Below, piece after piece: positions 5,583 to 12,557 of a DNA stretch of 16,282 nucleotides. The position numbers were made by a program, and so were the translations under genes. Source of the stretch: Woeseia sp. (GTDB lineage: Bacteria > Pseudomonadota > Gammaproteobacteria > Steroidobacterales > Woeseiaceae); contig JABIUH010000312.1 in assembly GCA_018701055.1 (NCBI GenBank), positions 1-16,282 on the forward strand. Reading direction: 5' to 3'. The notes below the pieces were generated by a model that was given only the letters and a program-made list of their open reading frames with translations, made no database searches and was not told the DNA's origin. Within the stretch, counting starts at the first letter, position 1, and every line of letters begins with the position of its first letter.

Positions 5583-6899
5583 TTGATCGCGAATCTACAA
5601 GACTATCTTAACCGCTTAATTTGGGGCAAAGAGCTAACCCGTGCTGGTATGCCAGGACGAGCGCTCGCGGTCGTGTTGCGTTACCTCTACGCAATGCTGC
5701 GAGATTTCTTTTCCGGCCAGCTCACCATGCGCGCCATGAGCCTCGTTTATACGACGCTTCTATCCGTTGTTCCGCTACTGGCGTTCAGTTTTGCAATATT
5801 GAAGGGTTTCGGGAAATTCGACGATATCGTCCCCTACTTCGTCCAAATATTTGCCCCTCCTGGCGAAGAGGGCGAAGTAATTATCCAACAGATTCTGGCC
5901 TTTGTAGACAATGTAAAAGGGTCTGTACTTGGTGGTGCCGGCTTCGCGATTTTTCTTTATACCGCAATTTCGACGGTTCAAAAAGTTGAAGAGAGTTTTA
6001 ATTACGTTTGGTACGTCGCGAAACCAAGAAACTTTGCACGGCGTTTTACCGAGTATTTAGTTGTCTTGCTAGTCGGACCGCTGTTGATGGTGACCGCCAT
6101 TGGCATTTTAACTTCCATCCAGAGCGCCACGGTAGTTCAGTACATTTTGAACAACGAGGCACTGGGTCCGATCATGGTTTTACTCGGCAATCTTCTGCCC
6201 TACCTCTTAATCTCAGGCGTGTTCACGTTTCTGTATATGTTCATGCCAAACACCAAGGTAAATTTTTCGTCCGCATTGGTCGGAGGTGTCGCCGGCGGCG
6301 TCATGTGGGCGACTATAGGTGCAATTTTCACAACATTCGTTTTGTACGCAACACGAACCGCTCAAATTTACGCAGGATTTGCAGTTGCGATTACGACGCT
6401 AATTTGGCTCTACCTAAATTGGCTGATTTTGCTGATTGGCGCGCAACTTGCGTTTTACCATCAACGTCCCGCATTCCTTCGCAGCGGGCGTCAAGAGCCG
6501 CGCCTATCGAATTCAATGCGTGAACGATTGGCGCTAAATGTCATGTTCCATATCGGCATGTCGTTTCGCGATCCCAGCGGATCGATAAGTTCCAATCAGA
6601 TCAGCGATCGAATTAGCATTCCTTCCATTGCGTTGACGCGCGTGGTCAGCGCGCTTGAGGGAGCAGGGTTAATCTTGTCCACGGAAAATGAATCGCTGTT
6701 ACCCGGGCGGGAAATGTCGCGCATCAATTTGTCTGAAATTTTGAATGTCGTTAGAGATCGAGGTGAAACAGGGTCGCATCGGGAGCCGCGCTGGTCGGCG
6801 AATGTCAACTTGCTCGGCGATGAACTCGACGACGCGCTGGTAAAAGTGGTTGGAGAAAAAACGCTCGCCGATCTATTAGACGAACACGAACGTAGCTAG
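5583..6899 (+). CDS. yihY: YihY/BrkB family inner-membrane protein with C-terminal extension
   Basis: Polytopic inner-membrane protein of the UPF0761/BrkB family (once misassigned as RNase BN); its molecular function is not established. Six hydrophobic segments are visible, at about 54-76, 115-133, 156-180, 196-222, 229-256 and 264-292, followed by a soluble tail from about 295 to 438. E. coli YihY, at about 290 aa, ends where that tail begins. The tail includes a stretch (about 335-375, ISSNQISDRISIPSIALTRVVSALEGAGLI) that reads like a winged-helix fold. Longer versions of this kind are known in other gammaproteobacteria. The start is TTG, supported by GAGAG 10 bases upstream. Its TAG stop interlocks with the stop of pmbA on the opposite strand within a CTAG tetramer. 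Confidence 0.88.
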   Translation: MIANLQDYLNRLIWGKELTRAGMPGRALAVVLRYLYAMLRDFFSGQLTMRAMSLVYTTLLSVVPLLAFSFAILKGFGKFDDIVPYFVQIFAPPGEEGEVIIQQILAFVDNVKGSVLGGAGFAIFLYTAISTVQKVEESFNYVWYVAKPRNFARRFTEYLVVLLVGPLLMVTAIGILTSIQSATVVQYILNNEALGPIMVLLGNLLPYLLISGVFTFLYMFMPNTKVNFSSALVGGVAGGVMWATIGAIFTTFVLYATRTAQIYAGFAVAITTLIWLYLNWLILLIGAQLAFYHQRPAFLRSGRQEPRLSNSMRERLALNVMFHIGMSFRDPSGSISSNQISDRISIPSIALTRVVSALEGAGLILSTENESLLPGREMSRINLSEILNVVRDRGETGSHREPRWSANVNLLGDELDDALVKVVGEKTLADLLDEHERS

Positions 6900-8242
6900 G
6901 CGCCAGCGATTGTCATGCCTTCAACAAGAATAGAGCCGCAATGAATGCCGCCACGTAAATCCTGATCATTTCCGATAGCGACAATTTGTTGATACAGTTT
7001 TTTGAGGTTACCGGCAATTGTAATTTCGTGTACCGGATACGCTATTTCTCCATTTTCAATCCAGAAACCAACGACGCCCCGTGAGTAATCGCCAGTCACC
7101 ATATTGACGCCCTGCCCGATTAACTCGTGCACCAGCAATCCTGTACCCATATCCCGCAGCATAGACTTTAGGTCTCCTGCGTTTCCCGGCACCAGTAAGT
7201 TATGCACGCCGCCAGCGTTCCCAGTCGTTTGCAGTCCCAATCGACGCGCCGAATACGATCCCAGGACGTAGCCCTGCAATACACCATCGACAATGATGTC
7301 ACGATCGGAGGTCTGGACGCCTTCGGCATCGTAGGATGCGCTGGCCATCGCGCCTAACAAATGAGGCCGCTCTTGCAACTGCATAAACTCCGGGAATATT
7401 CTTTCGCCGGCTGCATCGAGTAAAAATGATGATCGCCTATATTGTGACGACCCAGCGATCGCACCGATCAAATGACCGATAAAACCACGCGCGGATTCAG
7501 GTGCGTACAAGACACTTGCGGTCCCGGTTTCGATTTTTCGGCCACCCAATCGCGCAACGGTTCGCTCCGCCGCTTTTTGCCCCACGGAAGCAGCCGTTTC
7601 AAGTAAATTAGCGTCGCGAGCAGCCGTATACCAATAATCTCGCTCCATAGCGCCATCTGCTTCGCCTACGACAACGCAGGAGACGCTGTGACTCGTTTTT
7701 GGATAGCTAGCAATAAAACCGTGCGAATTCCCGTACGCCCGCACGCCGCTATTCGTACCAACGGTAGCGCCTTCAGAATTGGTAATTCGCTTGTCATATG
7801 CCCGTGCAGCGTCTTCGCATTCGATTGCAATCTGAATAGCATCATTCGGATTGAGCTGCCATTCGTGCGCAAGTTCGAGATCTTTTGCCCCAGATGCCAT
7901 CCGTTCAGGATCAGCGAGTCCCGAATGTTCGTCCGCAGCAGTATAGGTCGCAAACGACACAGCTTTTGCAACCGTCTCCTGGAGCGCGGCCGCACTAAAG
8001 TCCGACGTGCTTGCGCTGCCTTTCTTGTGATCTTTGTAGACGGTGATGCCAACGCCACGGTCATTAGTGTATTCAAGGCTTTCGACATCGCCTAAACGTG
8101 CCGTGGTGCTGAGGCCAATATCATGGCTCGCAGCAACTTCAGCCTGATCAACGCCGGCTGATTTTGCCGCGGCCAAAACACTCTGAACGATGTCCTCAAG
8201 CTCGCTTCCATTCAGCGTTGCTCGGGCTAAAGGTGCATTCAT
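6896..8242 (-). CDS. pmbA: PmbA/TldE, partner subunit of the TldD/TldE protease
   Basis: Non-catalytic partner of TldD. In E. coli the heterodimer trims peptides such as microcin B17 precursor and the CcdA antitoxin in the cytoplasm. The 448-aa product (E. coli 450) carries DRGVGITVYKDHKKGSASTSD near the N-terminus and GDYSRGVVGFWIENGEIAYPVHEITIAGNLK with the GNDQDLRGGIHCGSILVEGMTIAG end. At the place of TldD's HExxxH it has H372-E-L-I-G-Q377, so the third metal ligand is Gln and zinc binding is probably lost. I chose the ATG at 8240-8242 (AGGA 12 bases upstream) over one at 8290, which has no ribosome-binding site and lies inside the large palindrome. It is divergent from darP, as in E. coli. 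Confidence 0.95.
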   Translation of the reverse strand: MNAPLARATLNGSELEDIVQSVLAAAKSAGVDQAEVAASHDIGLSTTARLGDVESLEYTNDRGVGITVYKDHKKGSASTSDFSAAALQETVAKAVSFATYTAADEHSGLADPERMASGAKDLELAHEWQLNPNDAIQIAIECEDAARAYDKRITNSEGATVGTNSGVRAYGNSHGFIASYPKTSHSVSCVVVGEADGAMERDYWYTAARDANLLETAASVGQKAAERTVARLGGRKIETGTASVLYAPESARGFIGHLIGAIAGSSQYRRSSFLLDAAGERIFPEFMQLQERPHLLGAMASASYDAEGVQTSDRDIIVDGVLQGYVLGSYSARRLGLQTTGNAGGVHNLLVPGNAGDLKSMLRDMGTGLLVHELIGQGVNMVTGDYSRGVVGFWIENGEIAYPVHEITIAGNLKKLYQQIVAIGNDQDLRGGIHCGSILVEGMTIAGA

Positions 8243-8278
8243 GTGGAAATCATTTCCTATCTTTCTTATTGTGTAGTT

Positions 8279-8446
8279 TCTAGCCTGCATTATTCATGAA
8301 TGCACGTGATGATTGCTCAGAGAATTGATCGTACACAGGATTTTCTAACTGAGCGGAATACAGACTGTATTTCCGAGGAGAGAAAATCTTGTGTACGATC
8401 AATGCTCATGCAAGGGCGCGGGCATTCATGAATAGTCCGGGCTAGA
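8279..8446. repeat. 168-bp nested imperfect palindrome (MITE- or ERIC-like)
   Basis: Four arm pairs share nearly one centre (about 8363). The outermost is TCTAGCC (8279-8285) with GGCTAGA (8440-8446). Next is a perfect 13-bp arm, 8291-8303 with 8422-8434, containing ATTCATGAAT, which is itself palindromic. Then comes a 23-bp arm, 8324-8346 with 8381-8403, with 22 of 23 pairs. At the centre CGGAATACAG (8354-8363) pairs with CTGTATTTCCG (8365-8375), with one bulge. TTGC (8313-8316) and GCAA (8410-8413) also mirror each other between the arms. It has no coding capacity and fills the pmbA/darP spacer, its right end touching the darP ribosome-binding site. No target-site duplication is obvious. 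It could be a miniature mobile element, a regulatory double hairpin, or both. Confidence 0.8.
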
Positions 8447-8454
8447 GGGCAATA

Positions 8455-8991
8455 ATGCCGGCAAGCACAGTAACCCACTGCGAAATGAATTCAAAGCCTA
8501 GTAAATCTGCCAAGAAACGGGAAACTCACGCACTCCAGTGCCTGGGTGAACAGCTGATCGATCTTAGTGCGGAACAGCTTCTGGATATCGGCCTCGACGA
8601 CATCCTCATGGATGCCATCGTGGCCGCCAAATCAATCAGTGCGCACGGCGCATTGAAGCGTCAGAAGCAATTGATCGGTAAATTGATGCGGCGCGTCGAT
8701 TCCGCCCCGATTGTGGCCGCATTGGACCGATACAACGGTAGCAAAATTCTTGAGAAGAGCGCTTTTCGCCAGGCAGAACAGTGGCGGGAGCGCATTACGA
8801 GCAATACCAAAAATGATCTGGACGCTTTCACTGCCGCAGTCGGTCACGACAATTCGGATCTCACGAAGGCAGTGCGGGCGTGGTCTGCAGCCCATGACGA
8901 CAAAGAACGGCAGCTTGCCAGTCGAAAAATATTTCGCGAAGTGCATAAAGATCTGCTCTCAATGATGCAGAATCAGACAGACTCAATATAG
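8455..8991 (+). CDS. darP: DarP (YjgA), ribosome assembly factor
   Basis: Dual-action ribosomal maturation protein that helps late 50S subunit assembly; cytoplasmic. The 178-aa product (E. coli YjgA about 183) is basic and helical. It has the family's features: a basic low-complexity N-terminus, LIDLSAEQL, DAIVAAKSISAHGALKRQKQLIGKLMRRVD at about 54-82, and RQAEQWRERI at about 105-114. The ATG at 8455 is preceded by GAGGG at 5 bases, inside or touching the end of the palindrome; the later ATG at 8485 has no ribosome-binding site. It is divergent from pmbA, the same arrangement as in E. coli, and 37 bp upstream of purE, so darP-purE-purK may form one transcript. Confidence 0.92.
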   Translation: MPASTVTHCEMNSKPSKSAKKRETHALQCLGEQLIDLSAEQLLDIGLDDILMDAIVAAKSISAHGALKRQKQLIGKLMRRVDSAPIVAALDRYNGSKILEKSAFRQAEQWRERITSNTKNDLDAFTAAVGHDNSDLTKAVRAWSAAHDDKERQLASRKIFREVHKDLLSMMQNQTDSI

Positions 8992-9028
8992 AATTAGCCA
9001 CTACAACTGCGCACTGAAAAATTCAACG

Positions 9029-9517
9029 ATGACGGCACAAATTGGAATCATCATGGGCTCGAGATCCGATTGGGATACGATGTGCCATACCACGAAGACT
9101 CTCGATACGCTGGGTATTCCCTACGATGTCCAGGTGGTGTCGGCGCACCGTACGCCGGATTTACTATTCGAATACGCAGAATCCGCGCTAGATCGTGGTC
9201 TAAAAGTGATCATCGCCGGCGCCGGCGGTGCGGCGCATTTACCTGGCATGACGGCGGCAAAAACTCGCCTGCCCGTGCTTGGAGTGCCGATTGAATCAAA
9301 AGCGCTCAAAGGGATGGATTCACTATTATCGATCGCCCAAATGCCCGGGGGTATCCCTGTTGGCAGCATGGCAATCGGGAAAGCCGGCGCAATCAATGCC
9401 GCATTGTTGGCTGCAGCCATTCTTGCCACCTCTGATGAAAATGTAGCGACTGCGCTCGACAAATTTCGCGATGAACAAACCGAAGCTGTTCTCTCTGCAT
9501 CAGATCCAACTTGTTAG
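9029..9517 (+). CDS. purE: N5-CAIR mutase, PurE catalytic subunit (class I)
   Basis: Converts N5-carboxyaminoimidazole ribonucleotide to CAIR in de novo purine synthesis, after PurK and before PurC. The 162-aa product has typical class I length and motifs: GSRSDW (10-15), SAHRTP (38-43, with active-site H40), GAGGAAHLPG (64-73) and GMDSLLSIAQMPGGIPVGSMAIGKAGA (from 95). No clear Shine-Dalgarno sequence precedes the ATG. It follows darP by 37 bp and precedes purK by 35 bp. The pairing with purK indicates the bacterial two-step N5-CAIR route, not a direct AIR carboxylase. Confidence 0.97.
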   Translation: MTAQIGIIMGSRSDWDTMCHTTKTLDTLGIPYDVQVVSAHRTPDLLFEYAESALDRGLKVIIAGAGGAAHLPGMTAAKTRLPVLGVPIESKALKGMDSLLSIAQMPGGIPVGSMAIGKAGAINAALLAAAILATSDENVATALDKFRDEQTEAVLSASDPTC

Positions 9518-9552
9518 CAGTCGACTCTCACTAAGCTGATGGTTCGCTCTTT

Positions 9553-10641
9553 ATGAAAACGGTCGGCGTAATTGGCGCCGGACAGTTAGGGCAAATGTTG
9601 GGGATGGCAGGCAGGTCACTGGATCTCGAATTCATTTTTCTGGATCCATCTGACAATCCTCCAGCTGCTTCGGTAGGCCGCGTCCTGCAATACGCGTTCG
9701 ATAGCCACGTGGGCCTACAGAAGCTGGCAGATTTGACTGATCTAATTACCTACGAATTTGAAAATGTACCCGTAATGGCGCTGAACAGCATCTCCGCCGG
9801 CACACCAATCTATCCCCCGGCAGCCGCACTAAGGCACGCCCAGGATCGTCTCGCCGAAAAGCAATTATTCGGCTCAATCAATATCCCCGTACCTGAATTT
9901 CGTACGGTCGATTGCGTCGAAGATCTGCAGACAGCAGCTAATCAGATCGGATTACCGATTGTTTTGAAGACAAGGCGACTTGGCTATGACGGCAAGGGCC
10001 AGAGAATCGTTCGCCACGCTGACGAGATCGTAGCAGCAGTTGCCGACTTGGGCAGCACCGATCTAATTGCCGAGCAATGGGTAGACTTTGATCGGGAAAT
10101 TTCGATTATCGGCGCACGCAACGTCAGCGGCGACATACAAATGTACCCGCTGTCAGAAAATGTCCATAGCGATGGAATTCTCCAGGTTTCGATAGCACCG
10201 GCCGATGCCGCAGGCTTGGCCGATGTTGCGGAGCGCTACCTGACCGATCTATTGCAAAAATTGGAATACGTCGGGACCCTGGCTCTCGAATTATTTGTCG
10301 CCGGAGATCGCCTTTTGGCCAATGAATTTGCGCCGCGCGTCCACAATTCGGGGCATTGGACAATCGAGGGGTCGGTCGTCAGTCAGTTTGAGAATCATCT
10401 GCGAGCCATTCTCAATCTTCCCCTTGGAGACACATCCATGCGTGGTTTCGCCGGCATGTTAAATCTGATTGGCACCATGCCCGATAAAAGCGCATTGAAA
10501 TTGAGCCCCAACTGTCATTGGCATGACTATGGCAAAACTCCTCGTCCTGGCCGCAAGCTCGGCCACGCCACAATCGTGGCGGAATCCCCCGATAATCGCG
10601 ATCAGGAAGTTCGAAAACTGGCGAAAGCGCTGGGGTTCTAA
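9553..10641 (+). CDS. purK: N5-carboxyaminoimidazole ribonucleotide synthase, PurK
   Basis: ATP-grasp enzyme that carboxylates AIR with bicarbonate, handing N5-CAIR to PurE. The 362-aa product begins with the dinucleotide-like IGAGQLGQMLG (7-17). It has YEFENVP (67-73), the ATP-grasp lysine region LKTRRLGYDGKGQ (138-150), NEFAPRVHNSGHWT (257-270) and the C-terminal PGRKLGHAT (332-340). It starts 35 bp after purE, and purEK is a near-universal bacterial pair. The ribosome-binding site is weak (GATGG about 11 bases upstream). Past its stop there is a 5-bp stem CCGCC-AAGAC-GGCGG (10667-10681) without a T run, so its terminator is unclear. Confidence 0.97.
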   Translation: MKTVGVIGAGQLGQMLGMAGRSLDLEFIFLDPSDNPPAASVGRVLQYAFDSHVGLQKLADLTDLITYEFENVPVMALNSISAGTPIYPPAAALRHAQDRLAEKQLFGSINIPVPEFRTVDCVEDLQTAANQIGLPIVLKTRRLGYDGKGQRIVRHADEIVAAVADLGSTDLIAEQWVDFDREISIIGARNVSGDIQMYPLSENVHSDGILQVSIAPADAAGLADVAERYLTDLLQKLEYVGTLALELFVAGDRLLANEFAPRVHNSGHWTIEGSVVSQFENHLRAILNLPLGDTSMRGFAGMLNLIGTMPDKSALKLSPNCHWHDYGKTPRPGRKLGHATIVAESPDNRDQEVRKLAKALGF

Positions 10642-10712
10642 CCCAATCGGATCTATGTCCCACTTTCCGCCAAGACGGCGGTCGCAGTATCAAATGCTCG
10701 ATTGACGCATAA

Positions 10713-10742
10713 TTGTGGGTAAACTCACCTGTCCAGTTTAAT
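10713..10742 (+). promoter_or_regulatory. Candidate promoter and CRP-like dyad before the FHA-ATPase gene
   Basis: TTGTGG (10713-10718) and TTTAAT (10737-10742), 18 bases apart, could be -35 and -10, starting transcription near 10749. Overlapping the -35 is TGTGG-GTAAAC-TCACC (10714-10729), which matches eight of the ten core positions of TGTGA-N6-TCACA. Centred about 28 bases before that start, a bound CRP would be expected to repress, not activate. Both assignments are tentative. Confidence 0.3.
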
Positions 10743-10779
10743 ATCCTGATCGGCAAGAATCAGAAGAATAGAACCCTGC

Positions 10780-11997
10780 ATGGCCTACTTGAAACATTTC
10801 AAACTTGATGTCGCGCCCTTTGGTCTGACGCCCGACCCTGAGTTCGTGTACTGGAGCAATCAACACGCACGTGCGAAAGCGTACATGGAATCGACCATAT
10901 GGCTATCGGACGGCTTTGTTGTTATCACGGGAGAGATAGGTTCCGGTAAGACGACGCTATTGCAGTCTTTTCTAAACGAATTGGAAGACGACGTTGTTTA
11001 CGCGGTCGTTTCGCAAACGCAGCTTACGGCCACGCAATTTCTGCAATCCGTGCTAACTGAATTTGGTTTTAAGCCCTTCGACAAAAAGAAAGTTGAGCTG
11101 CTGGACATGCTGAACATGTTCCTCATCGAACAATACTCAGCCGGTAAGAAAGTCATTCTGATTGTTGACGAAGCCCAGAACCTAAGCGCCAAAGTGCTTG
11201 AGGAGATTCGCTTGTTATCAGGAATCGAAACCAGCACAGAAAAGGTCCTCCGCATTATTCTGGCGGGTCAGCCCGAATTGAAAGACACACTCAATGCTGA
11301 TCGCCTGAAGCAACTGATGCAACGGGTACGACTGCGTTTCCATTTAGGCGCGCTAACGAGTGTCGAAATGCGCGAGTACGTGGAACACAGGTTAAAAGTT
11401 GCCGGCTGCGAAGAAGCCGACCTCTTTGAGGACAGTTGTTTTCCGGTCTTATATCGATATTCCGGTGGCGTTCCTCGCCTAATCAACACCATTTGCGATT
11501 CCGCACTTCTGGTCGCTCATGCGGACGAAAAAACCCACATTACGGGCGTTGAGATTGAGGCAACGGCGGTCGAGCTCGGCTGGGAAGAGCATGAAGACAC
11601 GACCGGCTCACATCATGTGTTGCCGCAGTTGGTTCCAGTGGACCGAAGCGGAGAATATGTGACACGAATCGAGATCCGCAGTGAAGGCAAGATTGTCGCC
11701 GAATACGAATTCGAGGAAGGTCGCGTCATTGTAGGTCGATCACCGGACAATGAAATCTATATCGATAGTAAATATATTAGCCGACACCACGCCCAGTTTG
11801 TTACCGACGACTCAGGCTGCAAGATAGAGGACCTGAATAGCACCAATGGCATATTCATTGAAGATACAGCGGTGAAGAAACGTACATTAATGGATGGCGA
11901 CATAGTGACAGCAGGTATTCATGAACTGATTTACCACGATCTACGCGATATTGAGGAAGACGCCGACGAAGATGATTCGGTCATTCAGGAAGCGTAG
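10780..11997 (+). CDS. ExeA-like AAA+ ATPase with C-terminal FHA domain
   Basis: The 405-aa protein has two parts. Residues 1 to about 270 are an ExeA/GspA-type ATPase beginning with the family's YLKHFKLDVAPFGLTPDPEFVYWSNQH. It has Walker A GEIGSGKT (51-58), Walker B ILIVDEAQ (126-133), a sensor-like LAGQPEL (161-167) and QRVRLRF (181-187) in the arginine-rich region. Residues about 293-388 form an FHA phosphothreonine-binding domain with GR (319-320), SRHH (334-337) and LNSTNG (352-357) intact. The C-terminus is very acidic. No transmembrane segment or peptidoglycan-binding domain is visible, unlike classical ExeA. No secretion genes or Ser/Thr kinase are in the window, so substrate and process are unknown; a role in envelope machinery assembly is possible. 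The gene stands alone and converges on the 72-aa gene with a 10-bp gap. Confidence 0.9.
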   Translation: MAYLKHFKLDVAPFGLTPDPEFVYWSNQHARAKAYMESTIWLSDGFVVITGEIGSGKTTLLQSFLNELEDDVVYAVVSQTQLTATQFLQSVLTEFGFKPFDKKKVELLDMLNMFLIEQYSAGKKVILIVDEAQNLSAKVLEEIRLLSGIETSTEKVLRIILAGQPELKDTLNADRLKQLMQRVRLRFHLGALTSVEMREYVEHRLKVAGCEEADLFEDSCFPVLYRYSGGVPRLINTICDSALLVAHADEKTHITGVEIEATAVELGWEEHEDTTGSHHVLPQLVPVDRSGEYVTRIEIRSEGKIVAEYEFEEGRVIVGRSPDNEIYIDSKYISRHHAQFVTDDSGCKIEDLNSTNGIFIEDTAVKKRTLMDGDIVTAGIHELIYHDLRDIEEDADEDDSVIQEA

Positions 11998-12007
11998 TTA
12001 GGACGCA

Positions 12008-12226
12008 CTAGTCTTCTCGAGTTCTGGCACCTCGTTGGTCGTGATGGCGATAGTCGCGCCGCCTGAGAAACAACACCAATCCGCCGACTAAAGATCCGAT
12101 TCCGACGACAAAGCAAATCGTCGGCCAATGCCAGTAATTGAGGTACATCGACGCGACCAGCGATATGCCGCCGACCGCCAGATAGAAATACGGCAGACTC
12201 TCGTAAATTGGTTTGGACACCCACAT
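12008..12226 (-). CDS. Small two-helix membrane protein, 72 aa
   Basis: I do not recognise a named family. The protein has two predicted membrane helices, at about 11-30 (LPYFYLAVGGISLVASMYLN) and 34-54 (WPTICFVVGIGSLVGGLVLFL). A cytoplasmic-looking basic tail RRRDYRHH and a charged C-terminus follow. The short N-terminus MWVSKPIYES is polar. An excellent ribosome-binding site, AGAGGGG (12232-12238), stands about 5 bases before the ATG, which argues for a real gene. A 6-bp hairpin, AATCAG/CTGATT (12243-12260), lies just upstream of that site. It follows the 58-aa frame by 123 bp on the same strand and could share its promoter. It converges on the FHA-ATPase gene. Function unknown. Confidence 0.72.
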   Translation of the reverse strand: MWVSKPIYESLPYFYLAVGGISLVASMYLNYWHWPTICFVVGIGSLVGGLVLFLRRRDYRHHDQRGARTRED

Positions 12227-12242
12227 ATCGGACCCCTCTCTA

Positions 12243-12260
12243 AATCAGGCCCATCTGATT
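12243..12260 (-). other. Small hairpin upstream of the 72-aa gene
   Basis: AATCAG (12243-12248) and CTGATT (12255-12260) form a 6-bp stem with a 6-base loop, directly before the ribosome-binding site of the membrane-protein gene. It may shape that leader; nothing else supports a role. Confidence 0.3.
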
Positions 12261-12349
12261 CTCCATAGGCATCGGACCCACGTCCAGTGGCGGGCAGAAA
12301 ATTATGTAAAATTCAGGCGCCGATAAGGCGTTGTATCAGGGGATTCGGT

Positions 12350-12526
12350 TCAGGCACGGCCGAAGGCCAGGAATCGTTTGAGGCGCACCCCGATAGAATC
12401 GGACAGACCGTCAATGTCGAGATCCGGGGCAAACTCCGAGCTACTTTGTTGCAGATTTTGTAGGAACTGCCTCGATGTGGCGTCCATATCCTGCTCAGTC
12501 ATTGTGTTTTCAAAGCCCACTGTCAT
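12350..12526 (-). CDS. Possible 58-aa small protein, unrecognised
   Basis: The frame reads from an ATG at 12524-12526 to a TGA at 12350-12352. The product is hydrophilic: after MTVGFENTMTEQDM come a Gln/Ser-rich stretch (RQFLQNLQQSSSEF, 19-32), an acidic patch PDLDIDGLSDS (34-44) and a basic amphipathic end GVRLKRFLAFGRA (46-58). AAGGAG (12529-12534) is a near-perfect Shine-Dalgarno sequence. It lies only 2 bases from the ATG but exactly 8 bases from an in-frame GTG at 12518-12520, so the real start may be the GTG (56 aa). The upstream region has a CRP-like site, a -10-like hexamer and an operator-like dyad. No membrane segment or known domain is visible. The length is short enough that chance cannot be excluded. 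Confidence 0.45.
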   Translation of the reverse strand: MTVGFENTMTEQDMDATSRQFLQNLQQSSSEFAPDLDIDGLSDSIGVRLKRFLAFGRA

Positions 12527-12557
12527 CTCTCCTTGTTTGACATGTTAGAACGCTTAA

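Noticed and set aside
10667..10681. CCGCC-AAGAC-GGCGG hairpin after purK as a terminator
   Set aside because: Only 5 bp and no T run on either side; noted in the purK entry only.
11985..12224. 79-aa minus-strand frame overlapping the 72-aa gene
   Set aside because: Out-of-frame shadow without membrane helices or ribosome-binding site; the 72-aa frame has both.
12315..12330. Short GGCG/CGCC stem after the 58-aa frame as a terminator
   Set aside because: Only four pairs; too weak to call.
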